A DNA stretch of 64,000 nt from Cudoniella acicularis. Taxonomy: Eukaryota > Ascomycota > Leotiomycetes > Helotiales > Helotiaceae. The stretch is from positions 26,016-90,015 of the forward strand of contig JAAMPI010000032.1 in assembly GCA_013054445.1 (NCBI GenBank). Direction: 5' to 3'. Below the pieces are notes generated by a model. That model worked only from the letters and a program-made list of their open reading frames with translations, was not told where the DNA came from and made no database searches. A program made the position numbers and the translations under genes. Below are positions 1 to 9,725 of this stretch, one piece after another; positions within the stretch are counted from its first letter, which is position 1; each line of letters starts with the position of its first letter.

Positions 1-2271
1 CAGACGACTACAATGAGGATGACAGAGAAGGGATGTTGAAGTACATGAAAGAGAAAGGGTTCACAAAACCAGTCGATGTGTGGTTTGACAACATTAAGGG
101 TATTCTTGACTTGAAGATGGATTACCGCTTGGAATGGGTGGAGAAGTTGCAAAAACGCATCTATCCTGATGATGCGAGATGGTTCATCAGCAATGTCCAG
201 CAATTTTATATGGCCCTCGTCACTCCAACCAAGAATGAGGACGAATTCCTGCTCACTGAGAATGCATACAGCATATATGAAGGTGCAACAAGCCATCGAA
301 TCAATCCAGCAAACGGTAAAATGGAAATTTCAGCCTGGACGGAATTCCACCTGCTTGCCCCTGTGCACCACGTCTGTTGATTGTGCTTCGGACCTTCATC
401 CTCCCAGTGCCTGAGGAAGATTTCGATGCTATAGGAGAAGAAGAGAGACAAGCATTTTTTGACGCTGCCGTGGCCCCACACGACTGTCCTGAACAAGCAG
501 GGTTTTTTCTAAGAGACCTCCCTATCACTAAAGCACTTAACTCCTATTCCAAAATTGTGGATGGTAGACTTGTTCTCATCAATGGAGGTCCAACTGGGAT
601 AAATGACCGGTTTGGCTTCCGATTCTTCTCTATACCAGAGGAATATGTCAACAAAATCAACAGTATTATGCTAGATCAGAGTTACCGTATTACTCTGATT
701 GTTTTTAACAACAAAGCTGCTGCATACAAGGCACTTGAGAACTATTTTGCACTTCGTGGCAAGTTTGTGATTGACACTGAAGTTAGTCGTGTTCTAGCTA
801 TTGTCAAGCTCAAGCAGGCGGCGAAGCTGTTGGCCACCACGTTGCCAATGCAAAAGGATACCGATCAGCGGGAAAATCTATTCAGAGAGGAGAAAATGCT
901 AAGATTACAAATGCCACAAATTCTTGAAATGCCTGAAGACAAAGTGTATGCTTTGTTTGTTCAAGATGAGAAAGCAAAGAAGCTTTACTCCGAGCTCAGT
1001 AAGTAATCTTACCACTCGCGGCCTCCAGACAGTGCTATCTAACATTTCCAAGGTGGGAAGAAAGCTCTCGATACAAAAGATTTTAATCAAGCACGTGGAT
1101 TGCTCTACATGCGTATCAAACTCGACACCGCTACTCGCGGCCTTCCCGAAAAAAAAGCGAATAGATGCACGCAAAAAGTTTCTGGAAACCTATGATAGCT
1201 TTCCGGTACAGGTTGTTTGGATTTATTTGAAACGGATACGCTTTATGGAGCACGGTGGTACCACGATTACTTCTCGAAACATGTTAGAAGATAAAGTGTT
1301 ACCGGCAGAACATTTGCATGGATTCGAAGATGTCATTGCTGCTTGTACGTCGCCCTCCTCCCTTCCCTGCCCCCCTTTCTTTTTTGTATATATATTTCTT
1401 CATTGTATTTCCAGGTTTCTCATGTGGAGTACAGCAAGAGATTTGTTTCGGAAGAAAGACCTTTGCCGTGTGATGCATCATGCTTCTTTCAATGGCTCCT
1501 TATTAGCGAAGCCACTATGGGGTCTGGTGAGCGAACTGACTCTTGACGACAATGGGATGAAGCAATTGCACGAGGAGAAGGGCCTGGTGTTAGGCACTCA
1601 AGGCAAGTGATCATCCATAGCCCATATCCCTTCGACCGTTTCCAGGCCTCTACCACGATACAACTCATAACACTTCGAATAATAAACACTCTGCTACTGT
1701 GAGATATTATTATAAGAAGGCGATATGGATCCTGTTTTGCCTTGTTTCAGTTCGTACGATTTGCTGCCTTAAAAAATGAAGTATTTATTCGGGTAATTTC
1801 AAGTGTTTCGAGTAGTATCGTAGAATAGGTCTGGAAACTGTCGAAGGGGTATTCATCGCTTGATCGTGCGGAGCTAATACTTTGTGATTACAGGCAGCAT
1901 TTGCAATTGCGGTATAGTCCTTTACACCTTAACATTTTTGTACATGTATAAAACTGACACCCGTACCAGGAATTCCAAAACTCGAAGAAGCAGCAAAATT
2001 CTTACGTAAAACCATCGAGGCCAACCCACAGGACTTGCCCAAATCTCCTATAAACCCTATTTTTACGATGGATGAAAGGATTGAGCTCGCAACACGTGCG
2101 CTTGTGAAGGGATATAATGGAGCGGTGATGGGGGATGAGAAACTTATTGAGAAGCCTGAGTTGGAAAAAGTTTTGTTTGAGGTTGTGTACCCGTCGTTTG
2201 GCTCTCGGCAGAAGGCAAAGGTCGCTGAAAGAGAGAAACCTGCCGATGAGGGTTCGAGGTGCGTGGTGTAG
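1..2271 (+). pseudogene. DUF4238-type protein gene, 5'-truncated by window edge, frame-broken
   Basis: The reading frame is already open at base 1 and continues past the left edge. The text around WFDNIKGILDL, YPDDARWFISNVQQFYMAL, ENAYSIYEG and later TFILPVPEEDFD resembles fungal DUF4238 proteins (function unknown; my assignment is from memory of the family). An intron at 999-1052 (GTAAGT...AAG) joins YSELS to GKKALDTKDFNQARGLLY. Another probable intron is 1345-1414, and a last exon from about 1970 (GIPKLEEAAKFL...) ends at 2271. The frame breaks twice without a splice signal: near 364, where ...FHLLAPV must move one frame to reach PRLLIVLRTFILPVP, and at an eight-A run at 1149-1156, where ...RGLPEKK must move to RIDARKKFLETYDSFPVQVVWIYLK. 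The middle exon after 1414 is unclear. It could be a pseudogene or a functional gene with sequencing indels. Confidence 0.6.
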
Positions 2272-2444
2272 TGAAGTAATCTTATTCTCTTAGAAATACT
2301 CGAACGACGGTGGCGGCGTTGAATTTTAACAAGTTTCTACGGTATATCTTAATGCTAGCCAATTCGGAACCTTTACATTCCCCTGAATCTGAGTCTATCG
2401 ATACATATTTATCATACATTTCAAAGAAAAAGGTGAGATGTTCA

Positions 2445-3277
2445 TCAGTCAAAAGCAAGAGACATATCAAAAACTGGTTGCCATGGCACCACATCCGCCA
2501 CAAAGGGGGTCAACACCAAAATCTCCCTCTCCTCACAATTCAGCCCAACAACCCATTCCCTCCTCCCCATCCTATTCACTCCCTCCCCGAACTTCCCCTC
2601 CTCGGCTCCTAGAGGCAGTACCTCCTTCAAATCTTTCCAAGTCTGCAAAGATTGATTCGCTTCAGGCTTCATAGCAACCACACACTTAATCCTCTCTTCC
2701 CCAAGCCAGCTTCTCGTTAAATTATTCTTTTGCCCAGGAATAGAAGTGTCGAGGTGGAATTGGTATTTCCACCAGTCATGCCATCCCCTATTTTCATTTT
2801 TTCGACACATATTTCGAAAATGCAAGATCGTTGGGATATGAATCTTTTTGAAGGGTCGATTAACGAGGGCTTTCAGCTCAGTGCGGAAAGTTTGGTTCTC
2901 TTCAATAGACCAGTTGTCATTTAAATAGCTTCCTAGTCGTCTTTGTACTTTAGGTAGGGGTTCTAATAATGCGGCGGCTTCGAGGCGGATATTTTTGAGT
3001 GCTGTGTCGAAGATTGAGGGAACGTAGATGGATGGGAAATTTTCGGAGCTGGGAGCGAGCCTGGAGAGAGCTATTGAAAGATGAGTAATTGGTTTTTTTT
3101 TTCTGAGCTGGAGAATAGGGATTGCTACGAACCGGCGATATGTTTTGCGAGCCATGATTTCAAGTCTCCTTGTCTTATATTTTGGATAATGAGCGACAAT
3201 TCGGTACTGGTATCAAAGACTTCTGAGCAAATTTCCGCGATAGGTTGTAGAGCTTCAATTACTGCAGAGGCTTCCAT
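2445..3277 (-). CDS. Small hypothetical protein, two exons
   Basis: I do not recognise this protein. The main frame runs from about 3155 down to 2445. A better N-terminus starts at the ATG 3277-3275 (MEASAVIEALQPIAEICSEV) and joins ...LAKHIA to ALSRLAPSSENFPS. The splice is uncertain: removing 3071-3132 keeps frame but needs a weak GTTCGT donor, whereas the better-looking GTAGCA donor at 3128 puts exon 2 out of frame. The frame-keeping form gives about 256 aa. It is rich in Trp and basic residues (WHDWWKYQF, FRNMCRKNENRGW), with no signal peptide or membrane segment. It is convergent with the DUF4238-type gene, about 170 bp apart. An alternative is a single-exon protein from the ATG at 3155. 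Confidence 0.45.
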
Positions 3278-3799
3278 ATTGAAGATATACTATGGCCAAT
3301 GCTTGAAGTATTTGTGCGCAAAGATGAAGTCGGCTTTAGGGTTTTGAAAATTTCACTTAGTTTTTATAACTCATATTATTCTTTCTATGGCTTTTGCTTA
3401 ATTATATAGAGATCTTATTGTCTTGCCAAAGCTCACGAGTGTGCCCTCCACCGAGCCTTCTCCATTAACACGATGCTTCGCCTCAGAGGCCCCCCATGCC
3501 AACTGTGGGCAGGTACTTCTGCACAGCCACCAAGTCGAATAGCAAGATATGCGGAAAAATCTTCTACCTATATTATCTCAGTGGCAATAGACAAACTTCG
3601 GAAGACGGATCGATGGATGGATGGAAAAGTTGCAGTTGGATTTTGGTGGGATGTAAGATTACGTTTTGATTTTTATCTCGCGCAAGAGATCTTAGGTATC
3701 GGTAGGTTGACATGCTATGATTTAGCGATCATTAGGTGCACTATAGACACAGAACAGAATAATAAGTTATTATAATTTAAATTATAATTATAATGACTT
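3278..3799. other. Intergenic, no supported gene
   Basis: Presumed 5' flank of the minus-strand gene at 2445-3277, becoming AT-rich towards the adjoining inverted-repeat element. The open frame at 3473-3775 has no recognisable motif and runs into AT-rich DNA; I do not call it. Confidence 0.5.
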
Positions 3800-3802
3800 T
3801 TA

Positions 3803-4640
3803 CGGTTAAAGACTCAGGTGCCCTTATTGTAATAGCTTTTAAACTGCACTACCCTACCTAATTTTTAAAGACAGGAAGACTCTATTTAAATAAATTATAG
3901 TTGCGCAAATGCCTTCCATATCTTAAATAATTGTTTTTTCAAGTATATAGGCTTCTTAGAGTGACGTAGAATTGATTCTACTCGTAATTCAAGTGAGCTA
4001 TGCGACACAAAAATGAGGCTATCGCGAGTTTTAGAGGCTACACTGATAAACTTCGCGATATTAGTACTTCGCACGCTATATTCCCCTATTTTATAGAAGG
4101 GTATGACTCGGACTTAATTATTAATTGTTGGAGGTAAAGGGTATAGCCGTAGTACGCGGTATATAGTATATAGAAGATATATCTATATAGTCGTTGGTAG
4201 GCGGCTAAGGTGGATAGCGGAAGAAGAGTTGACTGTTAGGTCGAGAGAGATTCAAGTATATGGAATAATAATATGATTTTGACTTAAAGACTTATCTATC
4301 TACAAAGGAATGAGCGGACTATATATACTACGAGTGTAGTTACTAGAAGCTTCTATAGCTTAGAAATCAACGCTTATAAATCAAAGAACAACCTAGAAGA
4401 TTCTAGTAAGGTTTAAACCTTAAGCTTAGAATAGTGCTTATTACCTAATAATACAACATTAATTGACCCTCGAATTGTATCGCGATAATATAGTTATAAT
4501 ATAAACAGGCGATAGTGAGGTGCCAATAGTGTAGGTAAGGAGGGTACGCTGAAGCGTTAGTGTGCTTTAGGGCCTTTAGGGTGTAGAAGGACGCTCTAAT
4601 ATAAAAGCCATTGCAATAAGGGCATTCAAGTCTTTAACCG
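3803..4640. mobile_element. AT-rich element with terminal inverted repeats and TA duplications (Tc1/mariner-type, non-autonomous or RIP-degraded)
   Basis: The left end reads TA-CGGTTAAAGACT and continues CAGGTGCCCTTATTGTAATAG. The right end, reverse-complemented, reads TA-CGGTTAAAGACT and continues TGAATGCCCTTATTGCAATGG. The inverted repeat is about 40 bp with few mismatches, mostly C/T or G/A transitions. A TA dinucleotide lies immediately outside both ends, as for target duplications of the Tc1/mariner superfamily. The roughly 840 bp interior is strongly AT-rich, full of TA-containing stops, and carries no open frame. Transition-type decay suggests repeat-induced point mutation, which is an inference. 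Confidence 0.7.
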
Positions 4641-4852
4641 TAAGCTTTAAAAATTAAAAATTAATTTTTCATAACTTTTATTTAAATAGATTATATACGA
4701 TAGACTTTATTGTTATATTTTAATATAACTTAACTATTCTTTACATAATATCATATAAGACTATCTTCTATATAAAATTATAGCTTAGTATATAGCTCTT
4801 CTTAATATACTAAGTTCTATTGTCTTGATAAAGATCTATTGCGACTATTACT

Positions 4853-5258
4853 TCAAATTTTGACCTCAAAAGGCTCGATAGGATCCAGCAACCGTGATAT
4901 AACTGCTGCTACTAGAACAGCGATCATCAGACTCACATTATGCCTCGAAGCTATCACTGATACAACTAAGACACTGCATACGAGGGCAAAAGTCACTAAA
5001 CTTGCGATGTACAAACAAAACTTAACCCAGCTCACCTTCAAGAAGTAAGATTGTATCTTAGGCATCGACTACTTTAACTGGAAGTTTCCCAAGCAAATAA
5101 TATTCGTGTGTATTGATGCTCTTATGAATTGAAATTTTCAAGTCTCTCCTGATTGTTCTGAGATATTTAGGCCCCCGAATTCGAACTCTTTGAGGCAAAG
5201 GCATATATCGATTCAACATTGCTACAAGTTTCAGCCAACGATAATGAGAGTTTGTCAA
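4853..5258 (-). other. Possible small two-helix membrane protein or gene remnant
   Basis: Two overlapping frames could be parts of one decayed gene. The first (5258-5058) is basic (RIRGPKYLRTIRRDLKIS). The second (5065-4853, MPKIQSYFLKVSWVKFCLY...) has two hydrophobic stretches, CLYIASLVTFALVCSVLVV and SLMIAVLVAAVIS, that look membrane-spanning. The join would require a frameshift around the GATGCCTAAG overlap. It lies just downstream of the extended AAA+ ATPase frame. I do not recognise it. Confidence 0.25.
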
Positions 5259-5271
5259 CTGGCTTCATCAC

Positions 5272-5763
5272 CACGGATCAGTACCTCCCGTCAGCTTGGT
5301 ACCCTTCCTCGTCTTCCACATAAAGCTGTTCATGGCTGTCCAAATGGTCCTGATACTCACCCTGCATATTCTCTGAGTATTCATCCTCCCCTAGCACAGC
5401 GGAAGGGTCTGGAGTGCTAGTGCTTAATCCTGAGTACCCCGAGTCCTCTCGCCATGCTCCAGTCGGCTTGTACTGGGGCGGTACCCTTGAAGGAGAAACC
5501 CATGGTGTAGATCGAGTGTTGCCTGCTCTTTGAGGCGTCCCTTGATGCCTTGGTCGCTGCCTTCGTTGCTGTGGCGAGTCTGGCTGGTACTCCTGTCGGG
5601 AAGCTGGGTAAGGGCGCTGCTGTGGAGACTGTCCATGGCCTCTCTGTGACGGGCTGGGGCCGGGCCGAGTTGTACCGGATCCTCGTTGGGATACACGAGG
5701 TTTAGGCGAGAAGTTTGGTCGCTGAGTTCTCGATGGCGGGGGATGATAGACATACTCATGTTC
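5272..5763 (-). other. In-frame open extension downstream of the AAA+ ATPase stop
   Basis: Directly after the TAG of the ATPase the same frame is open for about 160 codons. The translation is Pro/Gln/Ser/Arg-rich (HPPPSRTQRP, SPSQRGHGQSPQQRPYP) and ends in an acidic Tyr-rich tail (DSHEQLYVEDEEGYQADGRY) before TGA. Fungal ATPases of this type often have a disordered C-terminal tail, so this looks like former coding sequence cut off by a nonsense mutation, a read-through extension, or a sequencing error at one base. No GT-AG intron that removes the TAG and keeps frame was found. Confidence 0.6.
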
Positions 5764-8716
5764 CTACTCATGAGCATCATGGTCGTCGGCTCGAAGGCCT
5801 TGATTCCTAGAGTTGTCCATGTAACTTCCAGCGATAGCATCGTAGAGGTAAGCGTCGAACTTCTCGATAGCCTTAGCAACAAGAGCGAATTGACGATGAT
5901 CCAACTTAAGAGCCGGTAAAGGATTATTTTCTTCACCAGCATTTTCATTCTTAGCGGTCAAATCGCCATTGTCCTCGTCCCATTGATCAACCGAGGTCCT
6001 CTGGATATCAAAGTGTGCAAGCGAGTAAGCAATCTGGAAAGCGTTGCGGATCTGTCTTCCATTCCATCTCTCGTGGGCTTCGTGAGTATCGTAGTGCCAC
6101 TCTGCATAGCCTCTGATGGTAGCCTCGTCGATTACTATTATTGGTCGTTTAAAGGCGTCCGAATCCGAAATCTGCTCAGCAGCTTGAAATTTTCGTTTTT
6201 CCTCTTCAATGTTACGCAGCTTCCGGATATTGACCTCGAAGATCGCTAGCGTCTGTTCCTTGCTCAGCGGTGGGTAGTACAAGCTAACGTGAATTCGAGA
6301 TTTGAAGGCTTCATCCAAAGCTCTCACGCGGTTTGTGGTGAGGAAGAGAATGCCGCTATAATACTCAAGGACGCGAAGAAATACTGCAGAAATGTTAGTG
6401 AACTGGGGACATATCAAGAGAAGCTTAAGCTAGGCACTTGCCTGACACAAGAGCATTTCGATGCAAGTCGCTCACTTCTTGGCGAGACAAGAAGATATCG
6501 GCCTCGTCAAGCAGCAGCACACAGTCCCAGAGATGGGCCAGACGGAAGATATCCCGGAGAGAGGTCTCGACGTCTTTCGGTGTAAACCCAAGATTGCCAC
6601 AAGTGATGGCAAACAGCGGTTTCTTGTTGGCCTGGGCTACTGCCTCAGCCGTAGCGGTTTTACCCACACCGGGCACGCCATGTAGGAGGATAACCAAACC
6701 AGACCCCTTACCTCGAATCAAGTCCTGATTCAAGCCAATATTTGGCTTCCGTCTCTGCATGTTTTGCTTTTCAAAGTGCGTCTTCACCAATGATTTGACC
6801 ATCCGCTTGTGATCTGGATCAATCTTGAGGTCTCTGAAGACATTCTGGGGAGTGGGGACATCCTGGGATGCTTCGATGTCGAGCATGACAAATTTGCGCT
6901 CTCGGAACGCATATCCGACGACCCGGCGTGGCAATAGGATGAGATCTTCAACCTCGAGTCGCTCCAAATAGGATGTGGCTTCCCAAACCTCAAGAGACTT
7001 GCTGTTTTTCTTGTGGCGGCTGGTCAGGTAATCGCCGAAAAATTCCCATCTCTGTGTGATCTCTCTGATCTCTCCAAGCATTTTGGATTTGGGTCCACTT
7101 GCCCAGTGTTGGATTAGAAGTTCGTCATCTCCTTTTGGCCAATTTGCGTCGGTAAATGAATCCAGGCCATTGAATGGCGGGGGATTGAGAGAAGAGTCAG
7201 CCTTAAACCCCTCGACGAAGTCAACGATCACTTCGCCGTCGATGTGTTCCGAGTTGCTTCGATGCCCTGGTTTCACATCCTCGGTAGGCCCTTGGGTGAG
7301 CGTCCATCTATCGTAGTAGACATGCTTTTCTCTCACGACAGTTTGGAATCGTTCTCCCCTACTTTTCAGGTTGGCCTTGATCCTCTCGGAGTCCTTGACA
7401 AACCGCATTGGGTATACCTCGCAAGTGCTGATATCTTTCTCGCCTTCGTAATCAGTGATTTCGAAGCAGTGACTAACGGGCCCGTACGAAGTCCCATTGT
7501 AGTCCCAATAGTATGCGTAGACGTCGAATTTTCGATCGGAATTCATTTGTACGTCATCGGGATTGTGATCCTTGATCTTACCTTGAATCATGGCGTAAAC
7601 TCTCCACGCGGTCTGATACATCTTGATAAGGGGTCGCTTAGCCATCTCAGAGATCTGAGAAGAGTCGGAAATGGGGGGGACATAGAGCAGCTCGCCGGGT
7701 TGGAAGAACATCCACAGGTCTAGAAAGCGAACCTTGCGATGGCTAGTGCCAGCAGCGCGCTTCCAGAGCGGCATGATATGCTCTTCCACGAATTCAACAT
7801 ACTTTCGGACGTGCCGTAACGCTGTGATTGAGTTCGCGACTGGTCCAGCGACGGCAGCTTCTGACTCGATGGGTTTAGACTCATCGTCGCCGTCACTACT
7901 GTCTGAAGAGCTATCGTCCTCATCCGGGCTAGCATCTTTGGCGGCTCGAGGGTGAACTATGACCTCCTTCTCGGTATTGACCACCTGTTCCTCATCTTCC
8001 TGTGCATCCATTTCTGAATGGGCCCATCTTTCCTCGAGGATCCCAAGGCATTGCTTCATTTGTGGTAGGTAGTAGTTGAACGCCCTGAAAGGTCGGAAGA
8101 AGACTCGCGGTCTATTGATGGGCCAGCTGTCGCCGTGAGCCGTCAGCCGCGACAGCAAAAGAATAATCTGTGGAGACTGGATGCGAACACGCTGGATCCA
8201 GGTGGGGTCGGCCTCCACGATGTCATTTGTTGCCTTTGAGCTTGTGTCTCCTCTGCTTTGAAGAAATTGATATTGTCGTCGCCCGCGTTCTTTTGTGATC
8301 TCTTGGGCGGAATTTTCATGGCCTCGGAGCACTTCGATGATCTCCAGGCCCTCTTCTGGGCCGTAGCGGTTTTTGAAGTGTTGAAAATCCAGCCATTTGA
8401 CGTCGACAACTTTGGGCATCCTCTGTCGCTTGTCCTCCCACGACTCCCCTTCCTTTTCAGCTTCTTTGTTCTCTTCATTCTCCTTATTCTCCTCGTCGGG
8501 TTTTTTGTCACTCGCCGTCACACTTGAGTTAACTGGTGTATCCCCTTTGTCCAAATTGACAGAGACGTTCAAGGGACTTGTCTGGTGGGCGGGATCCGCC
8601 TGTGGGGTATCTTCTGGAGGATTTGCCACCTTGTCGGCGGCCTCGTGAATGGCTACACCGTCAGGATCCAATTCGATAGCGGCATCCAGGGGATTTACCG
8701 GGGGGGGTGTGGCCAT
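5764..8716 (-). CDS. DUF7025 / AAA+ ATPase domain protein
   Basis: Predicted 964 aa from two exons, 8716-6442 and 6383-5764. The N-terminal 120 residues are acidic and low-complexity; the middle matches the fungal DUF7025 region that precedes an AAA+ domain (family knowledge). The ATPase has Walker A GVPGVGKT at about 680-687, Walker B LLLDEADIF (D737, E738), a sensor-1 stretch LFLTTNRV, then RIHVSLYYPPL with a candidate arginine finger and an AAA lid. Such proteins probably use ATP hydrolysis to remodel a partner; the substrate is unknown. The intron 6384-6441 has a GC donor (AG|GCAAGT) and a clear CTAAC branch site. Splicing restores NALVSVFLRVLEYYSGILF, which is typical of the family. A TAG at 5766-5764 ends the frame, but the same frame then stays open to a TGA near 5272 (see separate entry). 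Confidence 0.9.
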
Positions 8717-9725
8717 ACTTTAGGGGGGGTTGCTGGGGTATAGGCCATCTCATTAATGGCTGTAACCTTATTGTCTGAACTATCCATGATTATATTTGAC
8801 GGCCAGAATGGTAATCCAGCTATAGCTGACCGGGAATGAAGCACAGTGGCTATACGTGCTGGGCAGCAGTTATCGAGATAGTTTAAGCACTGTCTGATGT
8901 TTTTGTGATGCTGTGCACAGTTTCAAAAAAGATAGTGCACCAAATGTTGGGAGGTAATGGTTCTGCTATATACAGTAGCGTGACCTTGAAATAGCAGAGC
9001 CGCTAGTAAGTCTTGATTCTTGAGCTGAATCGAAGGTGGCATCAAGGGATGCAAGATGCCCGGAAAGGTCAGGCTAGAGCCTCATTTCTCACACACCTTG
9101 AATTTCTAGAGCTCACCCAGATGATTTACACGGAAGCGGGTAAACTCTAAAATACTCGTATTGAATAATCAGATTTTAGGTAATTGGGGGCATTTGGATG
9201 TTCTATTGGCACACCTTACGAATATGGCTTTATCGACTTTCTTATTCCGCACGTCGTCACCCGAAGGATTCTAAGGAAGTGGCTATGATGATTATGCCTT
9301 TAGATCCTACGGTGTCATCGATCACATAGACCAAGGCATAAGCTATTACTGTAGTTTATGCGTAGGAAGATGAGCAGGAACCTCGGTAGCATGTGGGCAC
9401 CGGAAGCCTATAAATAAGGGACACAGCTCCCACCAAAAGCTGTTCTGTAGACTAGACTAAGCAATTCACACTCTTTTAGCAACCCAACTTCACTTCATAT
9501 ATCCTCAGTCGTAACATATTTGCTCTATTCTCTTCTAAAAGAAATTTCCATCTATAGTAGAAAGATATAGTCTAGCCTTAGTAACAAAGTTACTCTAGCG
9601 AGTAAGTAATAAAGCGTCTAGCTATATTCGCTATTATCATTCGTATAGGATCATCGACGCCAGCGGGGTGCCTGCCTTGAAGGCTGTAGCTATAGTATTT
9701 AAATCTTTTCCTACACTTTAAATAC
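8717..9725. other. Intergenic between ATPase and HET gene
   Basis: Promoter side of the ATPase and 3' side of the HET gene. The moderately AT-rich DNA has no supported frame. The bases from about 9420 to 9720 (ATAAATAAGGGACACAG, then ACTTCACTTCATATATCC) look leader-like but lead into no coding region I can support. Confidence 0.5.

Noticed and set aside
2310..2924. Plus-strand frames opposite the small hypothetical gene
   Set aside because: They are antisense shadows of the better supported minus-strand frame 2445-3155.
7244..7723. 159-codon plus-strand frame inside the ATPase
   Set aside because: Antisense shadow of the clearly conserved DUF7025/AAA+ coding sequence.
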